Shown in pieces: positions 19,136-28,487 of a stretch of DNA of 64,000 nt. This stretch comes from Sycon ciliatum (Eukaryota > Porifera > Calcarea > Leucosolenida > Sycettidae): the NCBI RefSeq assembly GCF_964019385.1, contig NC_088645.1:44993029-45057028 (forward strand), read 5' to 3'. The notes beneath the pieces were generated by a model. It saw only the letters and a program-made list of their open reading frames with translations, did no database searches and was not told the origin of the DNA. A program made the translations under genes and the position numbers. Position 1 is the first letter of the stretch; every line of letters starts with the position of its first letter.

Positions 19136-20664
19136 GATCAGCAATTGGCAATGTAGTTGAGAAAAAGGATTGCCCACCCATCCTACCAGCACCCCATTTG
19201 AATACGATTGAGTTTGCTTTGGAACTGAGTGATAGTGTTGCTGAGATGATTTCGGAAGCATATCAGAATGACGAGCAGCTTTCCCCAATAATTCAGCGGC
19301 TGCGCGGCGATTCCTCTGATAATCTACACGAGCGGTACTATTGGGATGAAGAGTCCAGGTACCTATACCTCCGTGCAGCACCAAACAATCGCTTGTGTGT
19401 ACCCAAGTGTGCAGTAAGGCTTCAGCTCCTGCAGGAGTACCACGACTGTGTTACGGCAGGCCATCAGGGACGGGATCGTACATATTTCCGGCTTCGTCAA
19501 TTCTTCTATTGGCCCAAGATGGGCCTTGACGTGAAGAAATTTGTTAAATCTTGCGGCATATGTCAGCGCACTAAGGGTGGGTTGCCTAGATCCGGTTTGC
19601 TGCAATCGCTCCCAGTACCAGACACCCCCTGGAAAGATATTTCCATGAACTTTATCGTTGGCTTACCCCAGACCCCTCAGGGCCTTGATGCAATTTATAC
19701 ATTTGTTGACCGGCTTACAAAATGTGTCCATTTAGTCCCCACGACTTCCAAAATTGACGCTAAGGGTTCTGCTGATTTGTATCTCCAGAATGTGTTTAGA
19801 TTACACGGTTTGAGTTCCACTATTGTTTGTGATCGGGACCCAAGATTTACTTCTGAATTTTTCCGGGAATTGTTTCATCAATTAGGTACCACCTTGTCGT
19901 TTAGTACTGCCAATCACCCACAGACCGATGGGCAGACTGAGAGAATGAATAGAGTAATTGAGGATGTGCTTAGAGCGTTTGTTAACCACAAACAAGATAA
20001 TTGGGACAAGCTTCTGCCTCTTTGCGAATTTGCAATTAATAGTTCATATCAGTCTTCCACTTCTAGCACGCCGGTTTATCTAAATTATGGACTTAATCCC
20101 AAGTCCCCACCAGATTTCCTGGCACGGAGGGGAGGAGGGAGTGCCCCAGACTGGATCCAGGATCGGGCGGATGCCGTCAAGTTGGCAAAGGATGCCATGA
20201 TTGCCGCTCAGGCTAGACAAGCTCAGCATGCAGACAGGGGAAGGGTGCCCAGCAACCCGAAGGTTGGCGACATGGTGCTGGTGTACAAGGATTTCCTAAG
20301 AACCGCAGAAGCTCAGCCTTCAAAGAATCTACGCCCTAAGTGGTTCGGGCCCTACCCAATCATCAAGAAGATCGGACCCAACGCCTATCAGCTGGATCTA
20401 CCCAGCGCTATTCGGTGCCACCCTGTCTTCAATGTCACTGCTCTGCGCCGATATGAGCAGAATACTACTCCCGACAGGCGGCAGCTACCCCCGCCACGTT
20501 CCCTGACTTGCACGGTCAGACCAGATACATGGTGGAGAAGATTCTTGACGATCACCAGCGAAGGCATCAGACTCAGTACCTTGTCAAGTGGCAAGGGTAC
20601 CCAGACGACGAAGCCACCTGGGAGCCAGAAGGGAACTTGCTGGACGAGGCCGGTAGGCCGATAG
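19099..20664 (+). pseudogene. Gypsy integrase with mutated first catalytic Asp
   Basis: This is the 521-codon continuation of pol. It has the end of RNase H (MADALSRRPD), an integrase HHCC zinc-binding domain (His115, His122, Cys152, Cys155) and a catalytic core with boxes ISMNFIVGLP, CDRDPRF and HPQTDGQTERMN. The first catalytic residue, normally Asp in the SMDF box of chromovirus integrases, is Asn at residue 184. Asp245 and Glu281 are present. The C-terminal domain reaches a PYPIIKKIGPNAY box near residue 416. The chromodomain lies in another frame (20,508-20,702), so a frameshift near 20,500 makes the last 50 or so codons of this frame spurious. The copy is inactive. Confidence 0.9.
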
Positions 20665-20702
20665 TTGCTCTGAAGCGTTACAAGGCGTCCAGGGCATGTT
20701 AG
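20508..20702 (+). pseudogene. Gypsy C-terminal chromodomain (out of frame)
   Basis: The 64-codon frame shows YMVEKILDD, then YLVKWQGYPDDEATWEPE, a typical chromodomain with the aromatic and WEP residues that bind methylated histone tails. In chromoviruses this domain directs integration. It overlaps the end of the integrase frame, so one indel separates it from pol. It ends 148 bp before the predicted LTR start. Confidence 0.85.
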
Positions 20703-20850
20703 TGACACTATGGTTACGGCGAAATGTTACTCGCTCAAATTCAATTGGATGAGCGTTGTTGGGTTGACACGATTTCATTTGATTATTCCCTTTCCACATA
20801 TTCCTCGACTCCCTGGAGGCACCTGTGCCTCGCTTAGGAGGGAGGGATGG

Positions 20851-21000
20851 TGTAACAGTTCCCTGTTAGCGCTAACCTTATCTGCCCTCTAGCTCTGTAT
20901 CTTGCACCTTTCCCTATCCTGTCAGCACTCGCGTTATCACTTTAGGGCACGAAGTGCCCTATACCAGTTGTGTTGCCTTGAGCAAGCATTGTCTTTTCCA
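20851..21000 (+). repeat. Probable Gypsy 3' LTR (partial, end undefined)
   Basis: The stretch starts TGTAACAGTTCCC directly after a polypurine tract, as chromovirus LTRs do. No 5' LTR is in the window for comparison, so the right end cannot be set. It is taken as somewhere before the LINE segment that starts by about 21,030. Confidence 0.5.
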
Positions 21001-21029
21001 AGAATACCTTCAAACGCTTACAGGAGCCG

Positions 21030-21721
21030 TTTGGAGGAAAATCGCGTAGATAAGGAGCTTACCTTCATGTGGCTGAAATCAAGAACACTGAAACCTTCAA
21101 CTGAAGGCATGATTATGGCAGCACAAGACCAATCCCTCAAAACGAAAAATTACCAATACGCCATAATGAAGTCGAACTGATGCCAATTGCAGGCTTTGCA
21201 ACGGCAGCTTAGTTCATGCTCGGACCAGTTACATCGAACGTCATAACCGGATAGTAAAGTATGTGCACTTCGAAATGTGTAGAGCACGAGATCTACCTAC
21301 TGGTGCTTCACGATTCGACCACCAGCTCATGGCATTGGTCAAAAGTGATCGGTGTCGGCTCTATTGGGAGTATTCGGTCTCAACTGACCTGAAACTATCA
21401 GCAAACAGGCCCGATCTGCTCCTTGTTGATGACAAGGAGCGCATCGCATACATTATAGACATCAGCGTTCCTGGTGAGAACAACATCAATAAGAAAATGG
21501 CTGAAAAGCGCTCGAAATATTATGACTTGAAGCGGGAGATTTCCAGAATTTGGTCCCTCACCCAGTTTGACGTGGTCCCTGTGGTTGCCGGTGCCCTGGG
21601 AGGCTTGGTGGGGGAGACTCATCAATGCCTTCGGACTGTGCAGGGAGGAGACCTGGCTATTGTGCAACAGGAGGCTATCCAAGGTTCGGTTAAAATAATA
21701 CGAACTGTCCTTAACATGTAG
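21030..21721 (+). pseudogene. C-terminal endonuclease part of an RLE-type LINE
   Basis: Two frames (to 21,180 and 21,263-21,721) carry the end of a LINE with a restriction-like endonuclease, as in R2/NeSL-type elements. The first has FMWLKSRTLKPSTEGMIMAA followed by QDQSL. The second has NRPDLLLVD, IIDISVPGENN, KKMAEKRSKYYDLKREI and PVVAGALGG. The NRPD and D-I-S-V-P boxes correspond to the PD-(D/E) part of the nuclease, which nicks the target for reverse transcription. A frameshift between the frames removed the CCHC region. The RT is absent. It follows the Gypsy LTR directly. Confidence 0.65.
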
Positions 21722-21860
21722 ATGCACATCTACTGCGTTTTCATGTTCAATAGCCAAGAGACTTGAATAACGACTGATAAAGATATTTCCTTTGTAATCC
21801 CATAACAACATCAACGTCCTTATCATTTGTACAATACCTGTCTTTGTACAATACCTGTCG

Positions 21861-22430
21861 TTGCAAATTCTTTATTATAACATGTGGAATGCCATGAATG
21901 TTTTTCTCGCAGATGTACCCTGGTCTCAGGTCCTTGCCTCCCACTGCATCGACACGGCTGTCTCCGCATTCACTGACATCCTTGAAGGTGCCTTGGACCT
22001 ATATATAGGAAGATCATCACCTCCTCGTCGGAAATCACGCCACAAATCATGCCCCTGGATGACTCCATCACTGAAAGCAGCTATTAAAGTCAAGAGCGAT
22101 CTCTACAGCATCTACCGGAAATACCCATCCCCTACTAATTTCAACAAATACAAACACCAACGTAACTATGTAAAATGCCTTTCCAGATCCTGCCATCGCT
22201 GCTACATCCGCAACCTCCGTGCCACGATATCTCCCACAAACACTCGCCTCCCATCCCTCCCTGTGCTCATTCGTCAACTGCGAAATCCTACCAGCGCCCG
22301 GGTCATACCTTCGAAGATGGTGGGCCCCAATGGTCGAACAAGCACCTCTCCGGCATCCATTGGTAACTTATTGAACCACCACTTCGTCAGTTCTGGCTTA
22401 CAAAGTTACAGGTTGACCCCGATGCTTCTA
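21861..22430 (+). pseudogene. LINE-1 of this cluster: endonuclease-RT linker
   Basis: A 190-codon frame of the type found between endonuclease and RT in Jockey/CR1-like LINEs: PWMTPSLKAAIKVKSDLYS, KYKHQRNYVKCLSRSCHRCY, and SPASIGNLLNHHFVSSG. It is cut by the DNA transposon at 22,431. Coding similarity resumes at 28,209 (PTISSLPPQ and onward) after a small frame change near the break. The same LINE therefore continues at 28,209-28,487 and 29,385-29,718. Confidence 0.7.
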
Positions 22431-22603
22431 TAGACCCTTTGCATATGCGGCCAAAAAGGCTGCGTTTTGTACGTCACGCATCATACCCATGACTCACCAT
22501 TGTCACGTGCACGGTGTTTCTTCAAAATGGGACATGCCGTGAAGGAGATTGTATGTTTGGCAATTGAGAATGCTACTTTGACGTCCATATTTCCACTTTC
22601 ATC

Positions 22604-25024
22604 GTGCTCTACCACTGGTCTGTATTGATTGTTATGATGGACACGGAGCCTGTAGTCTCATCTGACCCACTGCAGCCAGTAGTTACCCCCAAGTTATCTG
22701 TGTATGCCGAGAAATTGGATTCCATTGGGAAGAAACGATATGAAGAGAAATTGTCTTTGCTTTCTGGATTCGACCCAATGCTGGGCATTCCTCGTGGTGC
22801 GAAACCTGTTGAGCCGTGTGTGGAAATGTCTGACCTTATGTCCTACTTGGTCCATGAAACGAGTTTCTGCTCCAAAAAGCCGTTTAAGTTACGGCCTGTT
22901 GAAGTCTCACAGTCGAATGTGTAGAATTCTACACATTCAAGTATGGGTCGGCTCTCAAAGGGTTTAAAAAGCAAAGAAGGGCCTTGATGCATATAACCAG
23001 TTCGTATCAGGCTGGGTGAAGGCTGGGTGAAGTCGTTCGAGTGCTGCGGGAAACATGTCACTGTAGCACGGGTAAGAGCTTTGCTCATCACAATAAATAA
23101 TCACTCTTCATCGGTAACACTAGTATGGCAGAACTGACAAAACTGATTCTGCTGAGTTGGCTATTTACTCCTGATTAGTATGTGTGTATGAAAGTGGTTC
23201 AAATTTTGAACTTATAGGGGAATAATTGATAAACAAATTTTAGCACATGCACTAGATGCGCCACTTACTGTGCCATGAGATTGTGACTTGACGTAGTACT
23301 TACTATACCCTTCTTGCGGACATGTCCAGGGCTATATTTCTCAGTATGCATATGTACAAATTGTTCCAAATTGTTGGTGAGTGATGAACGTGCATTCCAT
23401 GTGTTCCATGTGCTCCATGTCTCTCACAGGTCCGTCACTCACAAAGGTTCAGCGAAACACCACTACACTGTTGGCTTATCACAGGCCCCGATGGTGTTGT
23501 CTGCTGTGCGCACTGCAACTGTATGGCAGGCTTGGGAGAAACGTGCACACATGTTGCTGCTACTCTGTTTTTCCTGGAGGCTGTTCATATCGGCATAAGG
23601 AACCCGCCGCGACCGTAACTGGAGTACCATGCCAGTGGAAGGTCCCAACCTTTCAGAAGGAAATGGAGTATGCCAGGGTAGCAGACATTGATTTCTCGTC
23701 GCCTCAGCAGAGGCAGGAAGCACTTGATCGAGATGTGTCACCCCCCCCCCAAGCCCAAAGCGGCTCTGTGTGAAGCTACCCTCAGACGACGAGAAGCAGT
23801 GCTTCTATAAGACCCTTGCGTCCCTGAAAACGAAGCCCGCCGTCCTGTCCGTCATCAAGCCTTTCCTATCAGGGAATGCACCAGCATCAACTTCACCCAC
23901 CCTCCCGAAGCCACTGAATAGCCTTTATCAAGAGGAATGCCTCGCTATGAGCCATGAGCAGCTTCTTGATGTGTGTGCACAGAGTAATGTGGACAGAAGT
24001 GGCAGCTGTTGAGATTGCTACAAGGATGCAGTCTGGCAGCAGAGTGTGGTTTGAACAAAGAGCCGGCAGTGTGACGGCTTCCCGAATGTATGATATATGT
24101 CACACATCTGCGCAGTCTCCATCCAGGAGCCTCATCCAGGCTATATGCTACCCTGATCACCTGCCAAAGGGTGCTCCCTCCACACGGTGGGGACAAGAAC
24201 ACGAAGGCCCTGCACGGGAGCGGTACACTGCTATGATATCTGCCAATCACATGAATTTCGAGGTGTCTGATTCTGGTTTAGTCATCAGCAAGGAGCTGCC
24301 ATTCATCGCTGCCTCACCGGATGGCATTGTCCAATGTGATTGTTGTGGATCCGGTCTGGTGGAGGTGAAGTGCCCTTATACTCATCGGGGGACTCCATTG
24401 GATTCGGCTTCCCAGGACAAGCAGTTTTGCCTGGAAATGGTTGGGAGCAAGTTACAGCTCAAGCGGACTCACGCTTATCATTTGCAAATCCAGAACCAGC
24501 TGTATGTTACGGGAGCAGATTTCTGTGATTTGTGTTTGTGCCTCTTCTGTGAGGATGGCAAGAATGATTTACATGTTGAACGCATCTACCCGGACTGTGA
24601 TGCCTGGAAGGACTTCATTACAAAGGCGAAGAAGTTCTTCTTTGGGTGCATCTTGCCAGAGCTCGTTGGGAAATGGTATACGTCCAAGGGTGCTCGTCTT
24701 AGTATTGGCACTACCATGGGCCCTCAACAACCACCACCCATGTTGTCGCCTGCAAGAGAAGCCACATCTTCCTCGACTGTCCAAATGACGACGCAAAGCC
24801 TCTCTCTTCAGTCAACTGCGAGCATCGCCCAAGTCCAGTATCCGATGGCGTCGAGTCTGGCACTTCATTCGCCGTCAATGGTGAAGGCCTGCTGCAAGAG
24901 TGGATGCTCCTATTCTTTAGATCTTCGTCCTTGCCGCTGTGGTCACCACTTTCATCGTATATGTACGACTGATGAGGATGGAAAGCTGTGTGCTTGCTGT
25001 TATACACCGTACCCCTTTTTATAG
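22604..25024 (+). pseudogene. SWIM zinc finger / YqaJ nuclease gene, multi-exon, frameshifted
   Basis: Pieces of one protein lie in order. An N-terminal block (KRYEEKLSLLSGFDP, SDLMSYLVHETSF; 22,700-22,870) leads to GLDAYNQFVSGWVKAG (about 22,985). A donor GTAAGA lies near 23,071 and an acceptor CTCACAG near 23,429. The next exon opens VRHSQRF and has a SWIM-type zinc finger (CAHCNCMAGLGETCTHVAA, about 23,505-23,560). A block with PCQWKVPTF, a block with KPAVLSVIKPFLSG and the YqaJ nuclease follow. Frameshifts near 23,600, at the C run at 23,741 and near 23,995 break the frame. The role in transposition is not established. The nuclease end is intact. Confidence 0.75.
24003..25024 (+). CDS. 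YqaJ-type nuclease domain segment
   Basis: The open part of the gene above (frame from 23,954, 356 codons; the first 15 or so codons are out of phase with the upstream part). It shows the lambda-exonuclease/YqaJ fold signatures: WFEQRAGSVTASR near residue 32, Glu84 in GQEHEGPAR, SPDGIV with Asp123, LVEVKCP with Glu137 and Lys139, and HLQIQNQLYVTG. These are the metal-binding acidic residues and the catalytic lysine of the PD-(D/E)xK superfamily. The C-terminus (residues 310-350) is a cysteine/histidine-rich RING- or PHD-like module (CKSGC, CRCGHHFHRIC, CACC). The stop is at 25,022-25,024. Confidence 0.85.
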
Positions 25025-25126
25025 TCATTGACGTATTCGTCATTTTGTGTTATTTATGGTGGTAGTGCCACTCATTAACCACTATAGTTTCCCTTGCCAC
25101 TGGAAATTACCTTAGCATATATAGCT

Positions 25127-25133
25127 CGCGCGC

Positions 25134-25184
<51 letters not shown>

Positions 25185-25330
25185 CGCGTGTGTGTGTGTG
25201 TGTGTGCACATGTTTGTGTGTGTGTGCGTGCGTGTGTGTCTGTACGCACAATGAACGAACAGCTTTTCGCTATCATTGCTGTTGCAATGGGCAAGTAACG
25301 GGTGTGTGTGTGTGTGTGTGTGTATGTGTT
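25127..25330. repeat. (GT)n microsatellite inside the DNA transposon
   Basis: GT tracts at about 25,135-25,235 with CG interruptions, and again at 25,301-25,328. They lie about 110 bp downstream of the nuclease gene, between the two convergent genes. Confidence 0.9.
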
Positions 25331-26237
25331 TATGAAGAAGGATTCCGGTTGTATACCCCAGTGACACAGTACTCTCTTGGCTGCCTGGCCCCTAACTACT
25401 GTACTGCGGGCATGACCATTACAAGTTAGTCTAGTAGGATGTTTTTGTTTATAACTTGAGAATGTGGAGAGCATGAACGCAAATGTTTTCTGATTTTCTG
25501 AATTTCATTGCTAAATTTGATTTCTTCTTTGCCTGCCTAACGTACGAGTAGTAGTTTTGTACAAGTATCTCTCCACATCTGCTAATATTAGCCCGTAAAA
25601 GGGGCATCCTTTCTTGGCTGCTCCCTAGTCCGATACAATACCACTACCTCACAAAGCATTGTGTTTGCTTGTCTCAACCATGCAGGGAGTGAAAATATAT
25701 CCCATGCTCTGCTTGCTGTATGTGGAAGTCAAACGAGAAGTAGGTATTGCTGCATGCTAAGAAGCCCCTGGTGTATTGTCACAAGCTAACATTACAGCGG
25801 ATATAGGGACAAGATTTTGAGGCCCGGAGGCATGTCCTTGTAACCAATGTTGTCTGTACATGTATGTGGGACACAAGACGAGTAAATCGTTATAATTTTA
25901 TTCAAACTGTATCTACGGGACTGCATGGCAGCTCTCAGAATGTGGGATATGATCAGAAGATACAAGCAACAGAGGAAAAAGCCCACAGCCAACATGTTCG
26001 GTGTCTCCGTCGTCACCGTGAACAAATCAAGTGAAGCGAAAAAAGATCATGACATGGCAGTGTCATTACAATGAAGGTAACTTGCAAATCTGGAAACTGT
26101 AAAAAGGACAACTGTGATTTCAGCAACAACAAAACACACACACACACTCTACAGCCATCACGTTCGGGCTCTCCACCGTCTCCGTGGACAAGTCAAGTGA
26201 AGTCGAAACGGGTCATCGGCGCAGGCAACAGGTGTAG
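25331..26237. other. Intergenic part of the DNA transposon
   Basis: There is no coding domain between the two convergent genes. The direct repeat GTCTCCGTCGTCACCGTG (26,003) / CACCGTCTCCGTGGACAAG (26,168) marks a partial local duplication of about 160-bp period upstream of the transposase stop. Confidence 0.5.
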
Positions 26238-27125
26238 TCACTCGAAAGGCACAACCGAATCACAGAGATTGGTCAGGGCACAACATACAGGAATGATACG
26301 GCAAATCAAAGGTCGGTCATCTCCAGAGCGACTACGCAGGAAATCAATCGGCAGTATTCCTCGCAAAATAGAATATTTCTTGCGGAGATTCCCAATAACT
26401 CGTTCGACGTGGATGCGCACGTTTGCGATGCTGCGGGTGGTATGCACATCATCGGCCGACAGTTGCTTCTTACCCCTTGTGAACGCTGGGATGTGGAGCT
26501 TGGCTCCCTGCACGGCAACTAGCTCCTGGATGTCAAAGCCACGGTCTGCAAGGACAATGTCTCCAGGTAAAAGGTTTGACAATAACTGAGAGTGCTGGGT
26601 TAGATACTTGTCACTGACGCGCCCGCCGCACGGCTCGGAGATGAAGGAGATGACACCTTGCGGAGTGATCCCAATCAGCACTTTAATCGTGTTGTGTGGT
26701 TTGTAGTTCGACCATGTCTGGGCACGGGTGTACAAGTTTGAAGGCCTGTCTATGAACACTTCGAAGCAGTCGATGATTGATGACACTTTCACGCCAAACG
26801 CCTCCCTGAAACAAACTGGTGTTGTCGCTTGTAGCTCCTCCCTCCCTGGCCAGACAACCAAATGTGATAGTCGACGGTCCATGGCTGTATACCATTTGGT
26901 AAGAATGCGGGAAATGGTGCCAGCCGATACACCCATCCGATGGCCCAGGTCTTGTAATGATGAGTCCAACCGTAACTTCACAAGGGCAACAACCATCTCT
27001 TGAAACGGGGACAAGGCACAGCCAAATGAGTCTGGCATTCCCTCACGCACATGCTCGTACACAGCCAGTAACATCTCGAAGGTTGGCAAACCCGTAAAGA
27101 ACCGCACATCGCCATCATTTTGCAA
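26238..27125 (-). CDS. DDE transposase domain (DDE_Tnp_4 / IS5-like)
   Basis: A 295-codon frame. An HTH (SSLQDLGHRMGVSAGTISR, residues 55-73) precedes an RNase H-fold catalytic core. First Asp119 in IIDCFEVFI, second Asp194 in VLADRGF and Glu241 in RIHVERVIGNLRKKY are all present, the triad of the PIF/Harbinger-ISL2EU transposase family. The core has no stop. The N-terminal THAP DNA-binding part is in another frame immediately upstream (27,126-27,965), so one frameshift near 27,125 separates the domains. The protein would bind the TIRs and cut and rejoin the transposon in the nucleus. It is convergent with the nuclease gene. Confidence 0.88.
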   Translation of the reverse strand: MQNDGDVRFFTGLPTFEMLLAVYEHVREGMPDSFGCALSPFQEMVVALVKLRLDSSLQDLGHRMGVSAGTISRILTKWYTAMDRRLSHLVVWPGREELQATTPVCFREAFGVKVSSIIDCFEVFIDRPSNLYTRAQTWSNYKPHNTIKVLIGITPQGVISFISEPCGGRVSDKYLTQHSQLLSNLLPGDIVLADRGFDIQELVAVQGAKLHIPAFTRGKKQLSADDVHTTRSIANVRIHVERVIGNLRKKYSILRGILPIDFLRSRSGDDRPLICRIIPVCCALTNLCDSVVPFE

Positions 27126-27965
27126 CTTGGCTTGCGTGAACTGGCCAATTTGCCTTCAAGCACCTTGTATTCCGCTGTCAGCTTGGTCAGCCTATCTTGC
27201 AAGCCCTTGTTCTCTGTAGATAGCCTGGCCAGCTGCACCTGGACGTCCAAGTTGTTGGAGTTAGCCGTTGGAGCATGGAGGGAAGAAGGTGAGAAGGTGG
27301 CTTCCGTTAGGGATTGAAAGGCAAATGTTATATCATCACCAGATAACAACGTCCCCACGCATTTGTCATTGGTGTCCTTACTGCCTTCTTCAGAAAAGTC
27401 TAGCTCTTGAACCAGTTGGCCAGGTGGAAAATTGGATAAATCCATGCTCTCCTCCACAAGGACGTCACTCTCATCATCAACATCATGTGGCGGTGACAGA
27501 TCTAAAGCAGCAGGCCCAGCATCAGGTGATGGTGGTGGTTGTGACGAGGCAACGCCAACATCACACAGATGTGGCGGATCATTGACATCCAATGAAGCTG
27601 CAGCCTCTGAATGGGCCTCCTCCACTCTCTGTCTGGCTTTGCGACGGGCATAACGCTCCACTACCTGCTCCTCACTCGCCTTCCTTTTGCCAGGACCAGG
27701 CAAATTCTTCGAAGGAACCCAATCTGGGTTTGTTTTGTCCCAGGGTTCAGAAGGGCGGCCGGAAATGAAATGATCGCTGCAAACACGAGCATCATCCAAT
27801 GTCTTCCCAACTAGGTCTGCTCTGGCTATCGCTGCAATCCACAGCCGTCGCCTCTCCTTGACCAGTTCGATGTCAGCACTTTTCGTTTTCGAGTTCACAT
27901 TGGGAAGAGAAAACCTCTTGATTTTATCTCGACCCGTCCGCTTCGTACAGCGGGCAATAGAACAT
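27126..27965 (-). pseudogene. THAP-domain N-terminal part of the transposase, frameshifted
   Basis: This frame encodes a C2CH THAP zinc finger: a Cys-x4-Cys pair near 27,950-27,965 (CSIARCTKRTG), then RRRLWIAAIARADL, VCSDHF, and DWVPSKNLPG. An acidic and proline-rich linker follows, then a coiled-coil segment (QVQLARLSTENKGLQDRLTK, near residue 225 of the GTG frame). THAP domains give TIR-specific DNA binding in several transposases. The first Cys pair lies upstream of the first in-frame GTG and an in-frame TGA sits just before it, so the true start or a 5' exon is not resolved. The frame shifts into the DDE domain near 27,125. Confidence 0.8.
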
Positions 27966-28072
27966 AATACCCATCACCACAATGGACACAGACTACAGAA
28001 ATGCAAAAAGCGGACTGCTTGGCAAGGAACAAGCGCAAGAAGGGGAAGAAAACTCTAATACAGTTTTTTTTT

Positions 28073-28116
28073 CTCGATTATATTGTTTTCAATTATTTGA
28101 AAACAATATAATCGAG
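28073..28116. repeat. Perfect 20-bp hairpin near the transposon right end
   Basis: CTCGATTATATTGTTTTCAA (28,073-28,092) and its exact complement (28,097-28,116) are separated by TTAT. It lies between the THAP gene start and the right TIR. It could be a promoter-proximal structure, a transposase-binding palindrome or a small insertion. Confidence 0.9.
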
Positions 28117-28208
28117 GATAGGACATGTCACAAGTTGCTTCCAACCTAGCACGTGTCCCTGACGTCATGATAATGATGACATAATGCGTACGCTGTGCAA
28201 AGGGTCTA

Positions 28209-28487
28209 TTCCCACCATTTCCTCCCTACCTCCACAAGCAACTACATTGCACTCCCTGATCATCACCTCATCGACTGTTCACAAGTATATTGCAAGACTG
28301 CCCCTGAACAAATCCCCCGGAGCTGATAGGAACACCAATGAGATCCTCAGGAAACTGAGCTACTCAATTGCCCGCCCACTCTCCATTCTTTTTAACCTTT
28401 CCCTCTCCTCCGGCACATTCCCGTCACGATGGAAGTCAGCCACTGTCATTCCAGTGTACAAAAATAAAGGCGACACGAACAACCCTG
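28209..28487 (+). pseudogene. LINE-1 of this cluster, continued: RT fingers start
   Basis: After the DNA transposon, the LINE interrupted at 22,430 continues with YIARLPLNKSPGADRNTNEI, FNLSLSSGTFPSRWKSATV and PVYKNKGDTNNP, the RT0/1 region. It breaks again at about 28,487 within the NNP codons. The next part of the same RT, beginning NNPSKNRPISLLSC, lies at 29,385, after a second insertion. Confidence 0.75.

Larger units (their letters stand above)
18003..20990 (+). mobile_element. 5'-truncated Ty3/Gypsy chromovirus-type retrotransposon
   Basis: RT, RNase H, integrase and chromodomain follow in canonical Ty3/Gypsy order. A purine-rich tract AGGAGGGAGGGATGG (20,836-20,850) precedes TGTAACAG, the likely start of the 3' LTR (20,851). 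The 5' LTR, gag, protease and the start of RT are missing, cut at the LINE junction near 18,003. The 3' LTR end is not defined because a LINE tail follows by about 21,030. Several stops and frameshifts make it inactive. Confidence 0.8.
22431..28208. mobile_element. Two-gene DNA transposon, ISL2EU-like, 5.78 kb
   Basis: The termini TAGACCCTTTGCA and TGCAAAGGGTCTA form a 13-bp perfect TIR. The sequence allows a TA target duplication or none, because the ends themselves carry TA. Two convergent genes lie inside: a SWIM zinc finger/YqaJ nuclease protein on + and a THAP/DDE transposase on -. This gene pair and TA target fit what I recall of the ISL2EU (IS5-related) superfamily. Both genes have frameshifts, so this copy is probably dead. 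It interrupts a LINE. Confidence 0.8.

Noticed and set aside
26306..26589. Overlapping plus- and minus-strand frames across the transposase
   Set aside because: They are shadows of the DDE transposase, which carries all the catalytic motifs.
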